From NCBI RefSeq assembly GCF_011762225.1, contig NZ_JAASQI010000001.1:124001-188000 (forward strand): a stretch of DNA of 64,000 nt. The letters are read 5' to 3'. The DNA is from Pseudochelatococcus lubricantis (lineage in GTDB: Bacteria; Pseudomonadota; Alphaproteobacteria; Rhizobiales; Beijerinckiaceae). Of this stretch, positions 9,058 through 18,904 are shown one piece after another. The notes beneath the pieces were generated by a model. It was not told the DNA's origin. It worked only from the letters and a program-made list of their open reading frames with translations, and did no database searches. Numbering within the stretch: the stretch's first letter is position 1; every line of letters starts with the position of its first letter. A program made the position numbers and the translations under genes.

Positions 9058-10482
9058 ATGAGCAACCCATTGCGATACAACGGAAACCCTCTTTTCCCGA
9101 GCCGCCGTTCGCTGCTGGCGTCGCTTGCCCTCGCCGCCGTTCCCGGCCTGTCGCCGGCGGTGCGCGCCGACGAGGCGGCGCCCTCCGCTTCATCCACAGA
9201 ATCCCCGCTCACGCTGACCGCGGGCGAATCGGCCCATGCCCTCGACGGTGTGCCGGCGCCCGTGCGGCTGTGGACCTACGACGGGCGTTTCCCCGGCCCG
9301 CTGCTGCGCGTGCGCCGGGGCGCCGCCCTGAACCTGCGGCTGCGCAACACCCTGCTCCAGCCGACCTCACTGCACTGGTACGGCCTGCGGATCGCCAACG
9401 CCATGGATGGCGTCGCCGGCCTCACGGGCCCGGCGCTCGCGGCCGGAGAGAGCGCGGACATCGGCTTCACCGCGCGCGATGCCGGCACGTATGTCTACCG
9501 CCCTCTCGTGCCGGAGCACGCGGCCGAACAGACGGAGCGCGGCCTTGCCGGCATCCTCGTCGTCGACGAGGACACGCCGCCCTACGCGGACGACGTCGCC
9601 CTCGTGCTCGATGACATCGCTCTCGACGACAACGGGCAGGTCCGCGACAGCTTCGGCTCCCCCGCCGAGATCGGCCTGGCGGGACGCCTCGGCAACCGGC
9701 TGCTGATCAACGGCCGCACCGCGCCGGAACAGCTCTCCCGCCCGCCTGGCCGGCGGCTGCGGCTGCGGATCGCCAACATTGCCAATGCGCGGCCGCTGAC
9801 GTTGCGCTTCGAGAACCTGACGACCCACGTCATCGCCGCCGATGGCCAGCCGGTCGACTCGCCTTTTCGGCCGGTGCGCGACAGCATCGCGCTGGCGCCG
9901 GGCGGGCGCGTCGACGTGGTGGTGGATACGCCGGACGATGGCGTTTCCGGCAAGGTGGTCGCGGCCCTCGGCAGCGGCCTGCCGCTTCTGGCCCTCACGG
10001 GCGCGGGCACGCCCGAGACGCACGCGCCGGAACCCGTGGCCGGCTTGCCGCCAAACGACCTGCCCGAATCGCTCGACCTCGCCCGCGCGCGGCGTTTCGA
10101 CCTGATCATCGATGGCGGCCTCGACCCCGCCGCCAGCGAGAGCGCGGGCGATCCCACACGCATCTGGCGGCTCGGCGGCCTGTCCTGGCGCGATGCGGCG
10201 GCGCGCCCGCTGTTCCGGGTGCCGGGCGGCACGCCGGTCGTGATGGCGCTGGAGAACCGCACGGCCTTTTTGCAGGTGCTGCATCTGCACGGCCACCACG
10301 CCCGCCAGCTGCACCGCCTCGACGACGGCTGGGAGCCATTCTGGCTCGATACCATCGCCGTGCCGGCGGGGCAGACAGTGCGCGTCGCCTTTCTCGCTGA
10401 CAATCCCGGGCGCTGGATGATCGGCTCCGCCGTTCTAGACCGGCTCGGCGCGGGACTGGCGGGCTGGTTCGAGGTCGGATAG
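9058..10482 (+). CDS. multicopper oxidase-fold protein lacking most copper ligands, Tat-exported
   Basis: A 474-residue protein with a twin-arginine signal (SRRSLLASLALAAVPGL, residues about 16-32) and the three cupredoxin domains of the CueO/SufI family. Family copper motifs are present in position but altered: HWYG instead of HWHG, GTYVYRP instead of GTFWYHSH, and LHLHGHH retaining only part of HxxHxH. At the C-terminus WMIGSAVLDRLGAGL occupies the place of WMIHCHxxxHxxxGM. Four of four motifs lack expected histidines or cysteine, so oxidase activity is unlikely; FtsP/SufI is a known copper-free relative that supports division. The ATG at 9058 follows AGGAAC; an ATG at 9025 would add 11 residues. 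It stands alone between tRNA-Leu and convergent nnr. Confidence 0.8.
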   Translation: MSNPLRYNGNPLFPSRRSLLASLALAAVPGLSPAVRADEAAPSASSTESPLTLTAGESAHALDGVPAPVRLWTYDGRFPGPLLRVRRGAALNLRLRNTLLQPTSLHWYGLRIANAMDGVAGLTGPALAAGESADIGFTARDAGTYVYRPLVPEHAAEQTERGLAGILVVDEDTPPYADDVALVLDDIALDDNGQVRDSFGSPAEIGLAGRLGNRLLINGRTAPEQLSRPPGRRLRLRIANIANARPLTLRFENLTTHVIAADGQPVDSPFRPVRDSIALAPGGRVDVVVDTPDDGVSGKVVAALGSGLPLLALTGAGTPETHAPEPVAGLPPNDLPESLDLARARRFDLIIDGGLDPAASESAGDPTRIWRLGGLSWRDAAARPLFRVPGGTPVVMALENRTAFLQVLHLHGHHARQLHRLDDGWEPFWLDTIAVPAGQTVRVAFLADNPGRWMIGSAVLDRLGAGLAGWFEVG

Positions 10483-10505
10483 GACAGCAGGCGAAGGGCG
10501 CCCGC

Positions 10506-12023
10506 TCATTTTTTCCGGAGCGGCTCCAGCGGCTTCAGCACTTGCGGCAGGACGCGCGGCAGCAGCTCCGGCAGATCCTCGGCGATGAGGCCGGCGCCCC
10601 CGAGTTGCGCGGCGGCGCCGTGCAGCCAGACACCGGCGCAAGCCGCCTCGAACGCCGGCACCCCCTGCGCGAGCGCGCCCGCGATCATGCCGGCCAGCAC
10701 GTCGCCCGATCCCGCCGTCGCCAGCCAAGGCGAACCATTGTCGTTGATCGCGGCGCGGCCATCGGGCGCAGCGATCACCGTGTCGGCGCCCTTGATCACC
10801 ACGACCGCCCCGGTGCGTTGCGCGGCATGCTGCGCCCGGGTGAGCTTGGAGCGCGCGGACGCGACCGCCGCCTCCTGCGCGAAGAGCCGGGCGAACTCGC
10901 CCTCGTGCGGTGTCAGCACGACACCCCGCCGCGTGGCGGGCCCGATTGCCGCGCGCAGGCTGTCGACATCCCCGGCGAAGCTCGTCAGCGCGTCGGCGTC
11001 GAGCACGAGCGCGCGGCCGGCCGCGCCCGTCGCCGCCACGAAAGCGCGCGTGCGCTCGCCCACACCGGCCGCCGGGCCGATGACCAGCGCGTTGAACCGC
11101 TCGTCGGCCAACGCTTCCGCAAGCTGCGCGGCATCTTCGACCGGGCGGAGCATGATGGCGGTCAGGTGGGCGGCATTCTCGGCGAGCGCATCGGCAGGCG
11201 AGGCAACCGTCACCAGCCCGGCACCGATGCGCAGGGCTGCCCGCGCCGCAAGGCGCGCCGCGCCGGTACGCGCCCTTCCGCCCGAGACGACGAGCGCATG
11301 CCCGCGTCCATATTTGTGGCCGGTCACGGACGGCACCGGCAGGCTGTCGCCGAACAGCCCCGGCCCGTTGACCGTGAGCCCGTTCGACAGCTCGTCCGCC
11401 AACACATCGGCAATGCCGATGTCCGCCACATGCAGGTCGCCGCGACAGGCGCGTCCGGGAAAGAGATAATGCCCGGGCTTGGCGCGGGCGAACGTCACGG
11501 TAAGGGTTGCCTGCACCGCCGCGCCGCGCACGGCACCGCTGTCGCCGTCGATCCCTGTCGGCACGTCGACAGCCACCACTGCCGCCGGACTGGCGTTCAC
11601 GCGCGCCACGAGCGCCTGAAGCTCCGCCGTCAGGTCCCTGTCGAGACCCGCGCCGAGGAGCGCATCGATGATCACGTCCGCGTCGTTGAGCGTCACATCG
11701 TCGATGGACAGAACCTCGCCCTGCCAGTCCGCCGCCGCGGCGGCGGCATCGCCCTTCAGCGCGGCGACCGCGCCCATCAGCGCCAGCCGCACCGTGAAGC
11801 CGCGGCCGACCAGCAGGCGCGCGGCCACGAAGCCGTCACCACCGTTGTTGCCGGGCCCGCACAGCACAATGATCTTGCGCGCGGGAGAACCGGCGAGCTG
11901 CGCCGCCTTCTCCGCGACCGCCGCCCCGGCCCGCTGCATGAGCGTGTAGCCGGGCGTGCCCGCCGCGATCGTGCGGGCGTCGGCGTCGCGCATCGCACGT
12001 GTCGTCAACAGGGTCGTCGCCAT
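10506..12023 (-). CDS. nnr: bifunctional NAD(P)HX repair enzyme (epimerase and ADP-dependent dehydratase)
   Basis: A 505-residue fusion of the YjeF N-terminal epimerase (about 1-215, with GPGNNGGDGFVAARLL near 55 and GLDRDL) and the ribokinase-like dehydratase (about 230-505, with KYGRGHALVVSGG, LTPHEGEFARLF and GSGDVLAGMIAGAL). It converts damaged, hydrated NAD(P)H back to the normal cofactors. The ATG at 12023 (MATTLLTTRAMR) matches the family start; the longer reading frame to 12065 adds 14 unlikely residues. It is divergent from glnB, and nnr-glnB-glnA is a common alphaproteobacterial arrangement. Confidence 0.96.
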   Translation of the reverse strand: MATTLLTTRAMRDADARTIAAGTPGYTLMQRAGAAVAEKAAQLAGSPARKIIVLCGPGNNGGDGFVAARLLVGRGFTVRLALMGAVAALKGDAAAAAADWQGEVLSIDDVTLNDADVIIDALLGAGLDRDLTAELQALVARVNASPAAVVAVDVPTGIDGDSGAVRGAAVQATLTVTFARAKPGHYLFPGRACRGDLHVADIGIADVLADELSNGLTVNGPGLFGDSLPVPSVTGHKYGRGHALVVSGGRARTGAARLAARAALRIGAGLVTVASPADALAENAAHLTAIMLRPVEDAAQLAEALADERFNALVIGPAAGVGERTRAFVAATGAAGRALVLDADALTSFAGDVDSLRAAIGPATRRGVVLTPHEGEFARLFAQEAAVASARSKLTRAQHAAQRTGAVVVIKGADTVIAAPDGRAAINDNGSPWLATAGSGDVLAGMIAGALAQGVPAFEAACAGVWLHGAAAQLGGAGLIAEDLPELLPRVLPQVLKPLEPLRKK

Positions 12024-12121
12024 CACCGTTTCTCCGTCGCTGCCGAAACCGCATGTCCTCCGCAAGGGAAGCCGCCGGAACGCCGCGTGTCAACGGAGCG
12101 CCCGGGCGTTTCCCGCCGTGA

Positions 12122-12706
<585 letters not shown>

Positions 12707-12791
12707 CCCGGCGACCTCTACTCAACGGCCAACGGACGACGTGCGTCGCAAATGGCCCGGCACCTAACGAAAGCAACAAGGAACGTTACTC

Positions 12792-14201
12792 ATGACGACC
12801 GCTCAGGATGTCCTCAAGCTCATCAAGGACAACGACATCCGTTACGTCGACCTGCGCTTCACCGACCCGCGCGGCAAATGGCAGCACGTCACCTTCGACG
12901 TGTCCTTCATCGATGAAGACTTCTTCAGCGAAGGCACGATGTTCGACGGTTCGTCCATTGCCGGCTGGAAGGCCATCAACGAATCCGACATGGTGCTGCT
13001 GCCCGACCCGACGACCGCCCAGGTCGACCCGTTCTTCTCGGCCTCGACGCTCTCCATCGTCTGCGACGTGCTGGAACCCACGACCGGCGAGCCCTATGAG
13101 CGCGACCCGCGCGGCATCGCCAAGAAGACGGAAGCTTACCTGAAGTCCACCGGGATCGGCGACACGCTCTTCGTGGGGCCGGAGGCCGAGTTCTTCCTGT
13201 TCGACGACGTCAGGTTCACCGCGACCCCCTACAACACCGGCTTCAAGCTGGATGCCGCCGAACTGCCGACCAACGGCGATACCGAATACGAGGGCGGCAA
13301 CCTCGGCCACCGCATCCCCACCAAGGGCGGCTACTTCCCCGTTCCCCCGCTCGATGCCAGCCAGGACATCCGCAGCGAGATGCTGGCCGCCATCGCCGCC
13401 ATGGGCGTGACCGTCGAGAAGCACCACCACGAGGTCGCTTCCGCCCAGCACGAACTCGGCATCAAGTTCGCCACGCTTGTCGAGACCGCCGACGCGATGC
13501 AGATCTACAAGTACTGCATCCATAATGTCGCGTCGAGCTACGGCAAGACTGCGACCTTCATGCCCAAGCCCATCTACGGCGACAACGGCTCGGGCATGCA
13601 CGTGCACCAGTCCATCTGGAAGGAAGGCAAGCCGCTCTTCGCCGGCAACAAGTATGCCGACCTCAGCCAGGAGTGCCTGTGGTACATCGGCGGCATCATC
13701 AAGCATGCCAAGGCGCTGAACGCCTTCACGAACCCGTCCACGAACTCCTACAAGCGTCTCGTGCCCGGCTTCGAGGCCCCCGTGCTGCTGGCCTATTCGT
13801 CGCGCAACCGCTCGGCCTCCTGCCGCATTCCGTGGACGACGAACCCGAAGGCCAAGCGGCTTGAGGTGCGCTTCCCCGATCCGGCCGCCAACCCCTATCT
13901 CGCCTTCTCGGCGCTGGCGCTGGCAGGTATCGACGGTATCCTCAACAAGATCGATCCCGGCGAAGCCATGGACAAGGACCTCTACGATCTGCCCCCGCGT
14001 GAGCTGAAGCAGATCCCGACCGTCTCGGCCAGCCTGCGCGAGGCGCTGCAGGAACTCGACAAGGACCGCACCTTCCTCAAGGCCGGCGGCGTGTTCAGCG
14101 ACACGTTCATCGACTCCTACATCGAACTGAAGATGCAGGAAGTTATCCGCTTCGAACACACGCCGCACCCGGTCGAGTTCGATATGTACTACTCCGTCTG
14201 A
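12792..14201 (+). CDS. glnA: glutamine synthetase type I
   Basis: A 469-residue GSI enzyme that makes glutamine from glutamate, ammonia and ATP as a dodecamer. Signatures seen are [10 protein letters not shown] (latch region), [12 protein letters not shown] (metal-binding glutamate), [10 protein letters not shown], the ATP site [20 protein letters not shown] and the adenylylation Tyr398 in KDLYDLPP, which marks the GSI-beta, GlnE-regulated form. An AAGGAAC ribosome-binding site precedes the ATG. A strong terminator follows at 14233-14260. The PII gene immediately upstream links the enzyme to its regulator. Confidence 0.98.
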   Translation: MTTAQDVLKLIKDNDIRYVDLRFTDPRGKWQHVTFDVSFIDEDFFSEGTMFDGSSIAGWKAINESDMVLLPDPTTAQVDPFFSASTLSIVCDVLEPTTGEPYERDPRGIAKKTEAYLKSTGIGDTLFVGPEAEFFLFDDVRFTATPYNTGFKLDAAELPTNGDTEYEGGNLGHRIPTKGGYFPVPPLDASQDIRSEMLAAIAAMGVTVEKHHHEVASAQHELGIKFATLVETADAMQIYKYCIHNVASSYGKTATFMPKPIYGDNGSGMHVHQSIWKEGKPLFAGNKYADLSQECLWYIGGIIKHAKALNAFTNPSTNSYKRLVPGFEAPVLLAYSSRNRSASCRIPWTTNPKAKRLEVRFPDPAANPYLAFSALALAGIDGILNKIDPGEAMDKDLYDLPPRELKQIPTVSASLREALQELDKDRTFLKAGGVFSDTFIDSYIELKMQEVIRFEHTPHPVEFDMYYSV

Positions 14202-14232
14202 CGACGGCCCACGAATAATGAGGGGAGCAACT

Positions 14233-14260
14233 CCGGCGGTCTCTGACCGCCGGTTTTTTT
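14233..14260 (+). terminator. Rho-independent terminator of glnBA
   Basis: A perfect 8-bp stem CCGGCGGT/ACCGCCGG (14233-14240 with 14246-14253), 5-base loop, then seven T residues. It lies 31 bases after the glnA stop. Confidence 0.95.
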
Positions 14261-14280
14261 ATGCGGACGGCGCACGTCGC

Positions 14281-14310
14281 AAACAAAAAGGGCGGCCCTG
14301 CGGCCGCCCT
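14281..14310 (-). terminator. Rho-independent terminator of rplM-rpsI
   Basis: A perfect 9-bp stem AGGGCGGCC/GGCCGCCCT (14289-14297 with 14302-14310), followed on the reverse strand by TTTTTGTTT. It faces the glnA terminator 20 bases away, so the two convergent operons have separate back-to-back terminators. Confidence 0.9.
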
Positions 14311-14362
14311 GTCGTCTCTCGCGCCGGTTGCCGGTTTCGCAGCCGGTAACCGCCGTGAAGAA

Positions 14363-14848
14363 TCAGCGCTTCGAGAACTGGAAGGAACGGCGGGCCTTGG
14401 CGCGGCCGTACTTCTTACGCTCGACGGTACGGCTGTCGCGGGTGAGGAAGCCTTCCTTCTTCAGCGGGCCGCGCAGTTCCGGCTCGTAGTGGGTCAGTGC
14501 CTTGGAGAGGCCGTGGCGCACCGCGCCCGCCTGACCGGAGAGGCCGCCGCCGGTGACGGTGACGGTGACGTCGTACTGGCCGTCGCGGTTCACCAACACC
14601 AGCGGCTGGCGCAGGATCATGCGCAGCACCGGACGGGCGAAGTAGGTCTCGACCGAACGGCCGTTGACGACGATCTTGCCCTCACCGGGCTTGATCCACA
14701 CGCGGGCGATGGCGTCCTTACGCTTGCCGGTGGCGTAGGCGCGGCCCTGGGCGTCGAGCTTCTGCTCGTAGCGGGGCGCTTCCGGCGTGTCGCTGACAAC
14801 ACCGGCGATCTGGCCGAGATCGGCAAGGCTCTGGATGGTATCGGACAT
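14363..14848 (-). CDS. rpsI: 30S ribosomal protein S9
   Basis: A 161-residue uS9. The conserved core begins at [15 protein letters not shown] (near residue 38) and includes [19 protein letters not shown]; it ends with the invariant basic tail [11 protein letters not shown] that reaches into the P site. The N-terminal extension of about 35 residues is normal for alphaproteobacteria. It starts 2 bases after the rplM stop, so the two are translated from one message. Confidence 0.98.
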   Translation of the reverse strand: MSDTIQSLADLGQIAGVVSDTPEAPRYEQKLDAQGRAYATGKRKDAIARVWIKPGEGKIVVNGRSVETYFARPVLRMILRQPLVLVNRDGQYDVTVTVTGGGLSGQAGAVRHGLSKALTHYEPELRGPLKKEGFLTRDSRTVERKKYGRAKARRSFQFSKR

Positions 14849-14850
14849 GA

Positions 14851-15315
14851 TCAGGCGCTCCTCGCGTTCTTGCGGTTGAGGGCGGCAACATCCAGCGCCT
14901 CGGGCTGCTGGGCTTCGTGCGGATGCTCCGCGCCGCCGTACACGCGCAGATTGCCGAGCTGGCGACGGCCGAGCGGACCGCGCGGCAGCATGCGCTCCAC
15001 GGCCTTCTCCACGACGCGCTCGGGGAAGCGGCCTTCCAGAATGGACTTGGCGGTACGCTCCTTGATGCCACCCGGATAGCCGGTGTGGTGGTAGTAGCGC
15101 TTGTCGGTATACTTGTTGCCGGTGAAGACAACCTTTTGCGCGTTGATGACGATGACATTGTCGCCGTCATCGACATGGGGCGTGAAGGTGGGTTTGTGCT
15201 TGCCGCGCAGACGAAGCGCGATGATCGAGGCGAGGCGGCCGACCACGAGGCCGGATGCGTCGATGATCACCCACTTCTTCTCGACTTCGGCGGGCTTGGC
15301 CGAGTACGTCGTCAT
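14851..15315 (-). CDS. rplM: 50S ribosomal protein L13
   Basis: A 154-residue uL13 with the conserved opening [35 protein letters not shown] and [13 protein letters not shown]. The C-terminus contains [28 protein letters not shown], an early-assembly 23S rRNA contact region. It is the first gene of the rplM-rpsI operon and has a near-consensus promoter at 15436-15464 with a leader of about 110 bases. Confidence 0.98.
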   Translation of the reverse strand: MTTYSAKPAEVEKKWVIIDASGLVVGRLASIIALRLRGKHKPTFTPHVDDGDNVIVINAQKVVFTGNKYTDKRYYHHTGYPGGIKERTAKSILEGRFPERVVEKAVERMLPRGPLGRRQLGNLRVYGGAEHPHEAQQPEALDVAALNRKNARSA

Positions 15316-15435
15316 GATGGATCTTCTTCACATTCAGAAGGTCCCGGCCCGGAAGAACCGCAGTGCGGCACCGGACGGGAGCGGAAAAACAAACGAGCCG
15401 CCTGCCCTCACAAGCAGACGACGCGGGATGGCGGA

Positions 15436-15464
15436 TCACTAAGCTACTGAAATCGCTCTGTCAA
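15436..15464 (-). promoter_or_regulatory. sigma-70-type promoter of rplM-rpsI
   Basis: On the reverse strand a perfect TTGACA (15464-15459), a 17-base spacer and TAGTGA (15441-15436). The location, about 120 bases before rplM, fits a strong constitutive ribosomal-protein promoter. Confidence 0.75.
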
Positions 15465-15524
15465 GAGGACGTCAATTCGATGACGCCATGAAATAATTAT
15501 ATATTTCAACATGTTACGATATTA

Positions 15525-15538
15525 GGTATTATAATACC
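15525..15538. repeat. AT-rich palindrome after the ClC gene
   Basis: A perfect 14-bp palindrome, GGTATTATAATACC, lies 8 bases downstream of the ClC stop codon, inside an AT-rich stretch (15481-15540) that contrasts with its GC-rich surroundings. It has no T tract fitting a terminator of the ClC gene; it could be a regulator site or a weak bidirectional termination hairpin. Confidence 0.4.
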
Positions 15539-15545
15539 GCTATCG

Positions 15546-17300
15546 CTAGCGCTCTCCGCTCAACTCCCGCCGCCGCCGATCGAGTTCCTGGGCGTAGCGC
15601 CTCAGCGCATGGGCCTCCGTCACGTAGCCCAGAACGGAACGGCATTGCGGATCGTCGACCACGGCCAGCGTTTCGGTTTCCGCCCTGTCGAATGCCTCCA
15701 GAATCATGTTGATGTTCTGGCGCGGCAGCAGGAAGACGTCTGGCGCGTGGCGCAGGTTGCGCACCGGCACGGTCTCCGCGTCGGTGTCCTGCCCGTTGGC
15801 ATGCACCTCCGCCGCCAGCACGAAGCCCACGTAGCCGCCGCCCTCGTCTACCAGAAACACGCGCTCCGTGGAGCCGATGGGGAAGCGCTTGCGGAAGGCC
15901 GCGACAGTCATGTGCTCGCCCGCCGTGCGCGCCTCCCGCCGCATCAACTTCACCACCGTCAGGTCTTTTACGAAGCTGATGTCGAAGGCCGAGCGGATCG
16001 ACTCGCCGCGCACGTGGAAACGCCAGGTGGCGAACGAGTAGCCGAACAGCCGCCGCACGATCAGCGAGGCGATGACCGCGCCGATCATCACGCCGCTGGC
16101 GATGGCGATATTGCCCGTTTGCTCGAACACCAGAAAGATCATGGTGATCGGCGCGCCAATGATGGCAGCTGCCATTGAGGCCATGCCCACGAGCGCATAG
16201 ACGATGCGGTCCACCGGCAGCGCCGGGAAGAGCGACGTGATGCCGAACCCGATGACGTCGCCGAGCAGGATGCCGACGAAGAGCGACGTATGGAACAGGC
16301 CGCCGCGAAAGCCGGTACCCACCGACAACGCCGCCGCCAGCACCTTCGCGGCGAGCAGCCCCAGCAGCACCGTGAAGCCGTGCGCGTGCACGAGATAATA
16401 TTGCATCGCGCCGTGCCCCGCGCCGAGCACCGCCGGCGAATAGAGCGCCAGCACCGCGACGCCGAGGCCGCCGAGCGCGGGACGCAGAAGCGCAGGCACC
16501 TTGAAGCGGCGCAGCACGAAGTCGCCCGCCGTGGCCATCTTCATGATCCAGATGCCGATCACGCCCGCGACGACGCCAATCCCGACGAAAACGATGATGT
16601 CGTAGCGCGAGAAGTAGAGGTCGATGTTGAGCAGCGGGCTGGTCAGCTCCTGCGTCAACAGCCCGGCGACGGCCGGCGCGGTCAGTGCCGACAGCATGAC
16701 AGGCGCGAGCGTCACCACCGCATAGGCACCCAGCACCAGCTCGAAGGCGTAGAAGGCGCCGGCCATCGGCGCATCGAACGCGGCGGCGATGCCGGCGGCC
16801 GCGCCGCAGGCGACGAGCGTGCGCAGGTCGGCGCGCCGCAGGTTGAATTTCCGCCCGAGCCACGACCCCATTCCCGCGCCGAACTGCGTGTAGCCCGCCT
16901 CCATGCCGACAGCCGCGCCGCAGCCGCTGGAGAGCACGGTGCCGCCCGTCAGCAACACGCTGTCCGTCAGCGAGACGCGCCCGCCGTAGAGCGCGTTCGC
17001 CTCGATGGGGTCGACGGCATCGCGCCGGCGCAGCCGGTGCACCGCCCACGTGTAGCAGCCGACGACGAGACCGCCGACGATGAGCGACGTGAAGACGCGC
17101 ACGGGATCGAGCGATAGCGAAGCGCTGAGATACGCACCCCGCTCAAGCCCGAACAGTTCCTCGTGCAGCCATTGCGCCGCGCTGTGGGCCAGCGCCACGC
17201 CCACGCCCGTCACCGTGCCGATCAGGATGGCGAAGACGGAAAGCGACAACTCCTCTGCCCGCGCAAAGGCCTTGATCCTCCACCACATAGCATCAAACAT
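15546..17300 (-). CDS. ClC-family chloride channel or H+/Cl- antiporter with C-terminal CBS domains
   Basis: A 584-residue integral membrane protein. About ten to twelve hydrophobic helices (residues about 15-430) are followed by a cytoplasmic region with two CBS-like segments (about 445-570). The ClC signature regions are recognisable but variant: SSGCGAAVGMEAG replaces the GSGIP/GREGP pattern and keeps the glutamate that corresponds to the gating residue, and GIAAAFDAPMAGAFYAFE matches the helix-H pattern. CBS pairs often bind adenosine nucleotides and gate transport. The anion and the coupling are not deducible. It is divergent from metY; the start at 17300 gives an N-terminus of normal length. 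Confidence 0.88.
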   Translation of the reverse strand: MFDAMWWRIKAFARAEELSLSVFAILIGTVTGVGVALAHSAAQWLHEELFGLERGAYLSASLSLDPVRVFTSLIVGGLVVGCYTWAVHRLRRRDAVDPIEANALYGGRVSLTDSVLLTGGTVLSSGCGAAVGMEAGYTQFGAGMGSWLGRKFNLRRADLRTLVACGAAAGIAAAFDAPMAGAFYAFELVLGAYAVVTLAPVMLSALTAPAVAGLLTQELTSPLLNIDLYFSRYDIIVFVGIGVVAGVIGIWIMKMATAGDFVLRRFKVPALLRPALGGLGVAVLALYSPAVLGAGHGAMQYYLVHAHGFTVLLGLLAAKVLAAALSVGTGFRGGLFHTSLFVGILLGDVIGFGITSLFPALPVDRIVYALVGMASMAAAIIGAPITMIFLVFEQTGNIAIASGVMIGAVIASLIVRRLFGYSFATWRFHVRGESIRSAFDISFVKDLTVVKLMRREARTAGEHMTVAAFRKRFPIGSTERVFLVDEGGGYVGFVLAAEVHANGQDTDAETVPVRNLRHAPDVFLLPRQNINMILEAFDRAETETLAVVDDPQCRSVLGYVTEAHALRRYAQELDRRRRELSGER

Positions 17301-17620
17301 GGACGGATTGCCTCGTCATGGCGGACCATCGCTCCCATACGTCGGAAAGGTCGTAGCCAAAGCCCCGGGTCGGGTCAATGCGCCAGCAGCGCCCAGAAGC
17401 GCTCCATCATGCCACGCAGGCTGTTGACCGGACGCGGCGTTCGTTATATCGAACATATACGCTCTTCCCTCGCCGGGGAAACGCCCGCGGAACAGGAGCG
17501 CGGCCTTGTTTGACACGCCGTGTCCCGACGAGGTCGATCCATTGCCGTGAACCGCCCGTTCCGTCCTTTACAGACCGTGTCCGTCGCCACATTGTTGCCA
17601 TTTGGCGGAGAATAACAACC
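17301..17620. other. divergent intergenic region, ClC gene / metY
   Basis: 320 bases with no convincing gene. It holds a 13-bp hairpin/palindrome GACACGCCGTGTC at 17512-17524, directly behind a TTGACA-like word (17510-17515), and a GGAG ribosome-binding site at 17607 for metY. I looked for a SAM-II riboswitch, common before such genes in alphaproteobacteria, and did not recognise one. Confidence 0.45.
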
Positions 17621-18904
17621 ATGTCATCCGACTGTAGAAACCACTTCGCAACGCTTGCCGTGCACGCAGGCGCCAGTCCCGATCCCGTCACGGGCGCGCG
17701 CGTGACGCCTCTCTATCTCACCAACGGCTTCGCGTTCGAGACGCCGGAGGCCGCCGCCGACATTTTCGCGCTGCGCAAGAGCGGCTATTCCTACGCGCGT
17801 GGCGGCAACCCGACGGGCGCCGTGCTGGAAAAGCGCATTGCCACCCTTGAAGGCGGCACCAACGCGGTCGCCATCGCCTCCGGCCAGTCGGCTCTGCTCG
17901 TCATCCTGCTGACGCTGCTGAAATCGGGCGACGAGTACGTTTCCGCCAACCGCCTGTTCGGTGGCTCGCTCGGCCTGATGCGCCGCCTCGAAGAGCGCCA
18001 CGACCTCAAGGTGACGTTCGCCAACCCGCTCGATCTCGACGCCTTCGCCGCCGCCGTCACCGAGCGCACGCGGGCCATCGTCATCGAGTCCATCGTCAAC
18101 CCCTCGGGCGACGTGGTCGACATCGCCGCCGTGGCCGATATCGCGAAGAAGCACAACATCCCGCTCGTCGTCGACAACACACTGGCCACACCTTACCTGA
18201 TCCGCCCCATCGAATACGGCGCCGACATCGTCTTCCATTCGCTGTCGAAGTTCATCGGCGGCCACGGGCAGGTGATCGGCGGCATCATCGTGGATGCCGG
18301 CAAGTTCAACTGGGCGGGCGACGCCCGCTACCCGCTGCTCTCGGAGCCGTGGGAGGACTACGGCGGCATCGTGCTTTCCGAGAAATTCCCGCAGACGGCA
18401 TTCGGCGTCGCAGCCCGCGTCTACGGCATGCGTGATCTGGGGCCGGGCCTGTCGCCCTTCAACGCCTTTCTCGCCCTCACCGGCACGGAAACGCTGCACC
18501 TGCGCATGCCCCGCCACGTCGCCAACGCGCAGGCCGTCGCGCGCCATCTCGCCAGCCATCCGGCAATCGCCGAGGTGAGCTATCCGGGCCTCGAAGGCCA
18601 CCCGAACCACCCGCTCGTCCAACGCTACACGCCCGAGGGGCCGGGCGCCGTGTTCACGGTGCGCGTCAAGGGCGGCGAGACGGCGGCGAAACACCTCATC
18701 AGTACGCTGAAGATCTTCTCGCACCTCGCCAACATCGGCGAGACGCGCTCGCTGATCATCCATCCGGCGACGACGACCCATAAGAACATGCCGCCGGAGG
18801 AACGTATCGCCGCGGGGCTGGGGCCGGACGTGGTGCGCCTCTCCATCGGCCTTGAGGACGCGGCAGACCTGATCGCCGACCTCGATCAGGCGCTCGCCGG
18901 CTGA
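17621..18904 (+). CDS. metY: O-acetylhomoserine sulfhydrylase (aminocarboxypropyltransferase)
   Basis: A 427-residue Cys/Met-metabolism PLP enzyme. It makes homocysteine from O-acetylhomoserine and sulfide. YSYARGGNPTGAVLEKRIATLEGG precedes the cofactor region, and the PLP lysine is in HSLSKFIGGHG. The segments YGMRDLGPGLSPFNAFL and PATTTHKNMPPEE, and a length near 427, favour MetY over the shorter MetZ. The ATG at 17621 has a GGAG site; the reading frame upstream to 17378 lacks family similarity. Its last 19 bases overlap the end of convergent ctaA. Confidence 0.92.
   Translation: MSSDCRNHFATLAVHAGASPDPVTGARVTPLYLTNGFAFETPEAAADIFALRKSGYSYARGGNPTGAVLEKRIATLEGGTNAVAIASGQSALLVILLTLLKSGDEYVSANRLFGGSLGLMRRLEERHDLKVTFANPLDLDAFAAAVTERTRAIVIESIVNPSGDVVDIAAVADIAKKHNIPLVVDNTLATPYLIRPIEYGADIVFHSLSKFIGGHGQVIGGIIVDAGKFNWAGDARYPLLSEPWEDYGGIVLSEKFPQTAFGVAARVYGMRDLGPGLSPFNAFLALTGTETLHLRMPRHVANAQAVARHLASHPAIAEVSYPGLEGHPNHPLVQRYTPEGPGAVFTVRVKGGETAAKHLISTLKIFSHLANIGETRSLIIHPATTTHKNMPPEERIAAGLGPDVVRLSIGLEDAADLIADLDQALAG

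Noticed and set aside
17301-17620. SAM-II riboswitch before metY
   Set aside because: The expected conserved stem and GCTAAA-type pseudoknot words could not be found by eye. A covariance-model search would decide.
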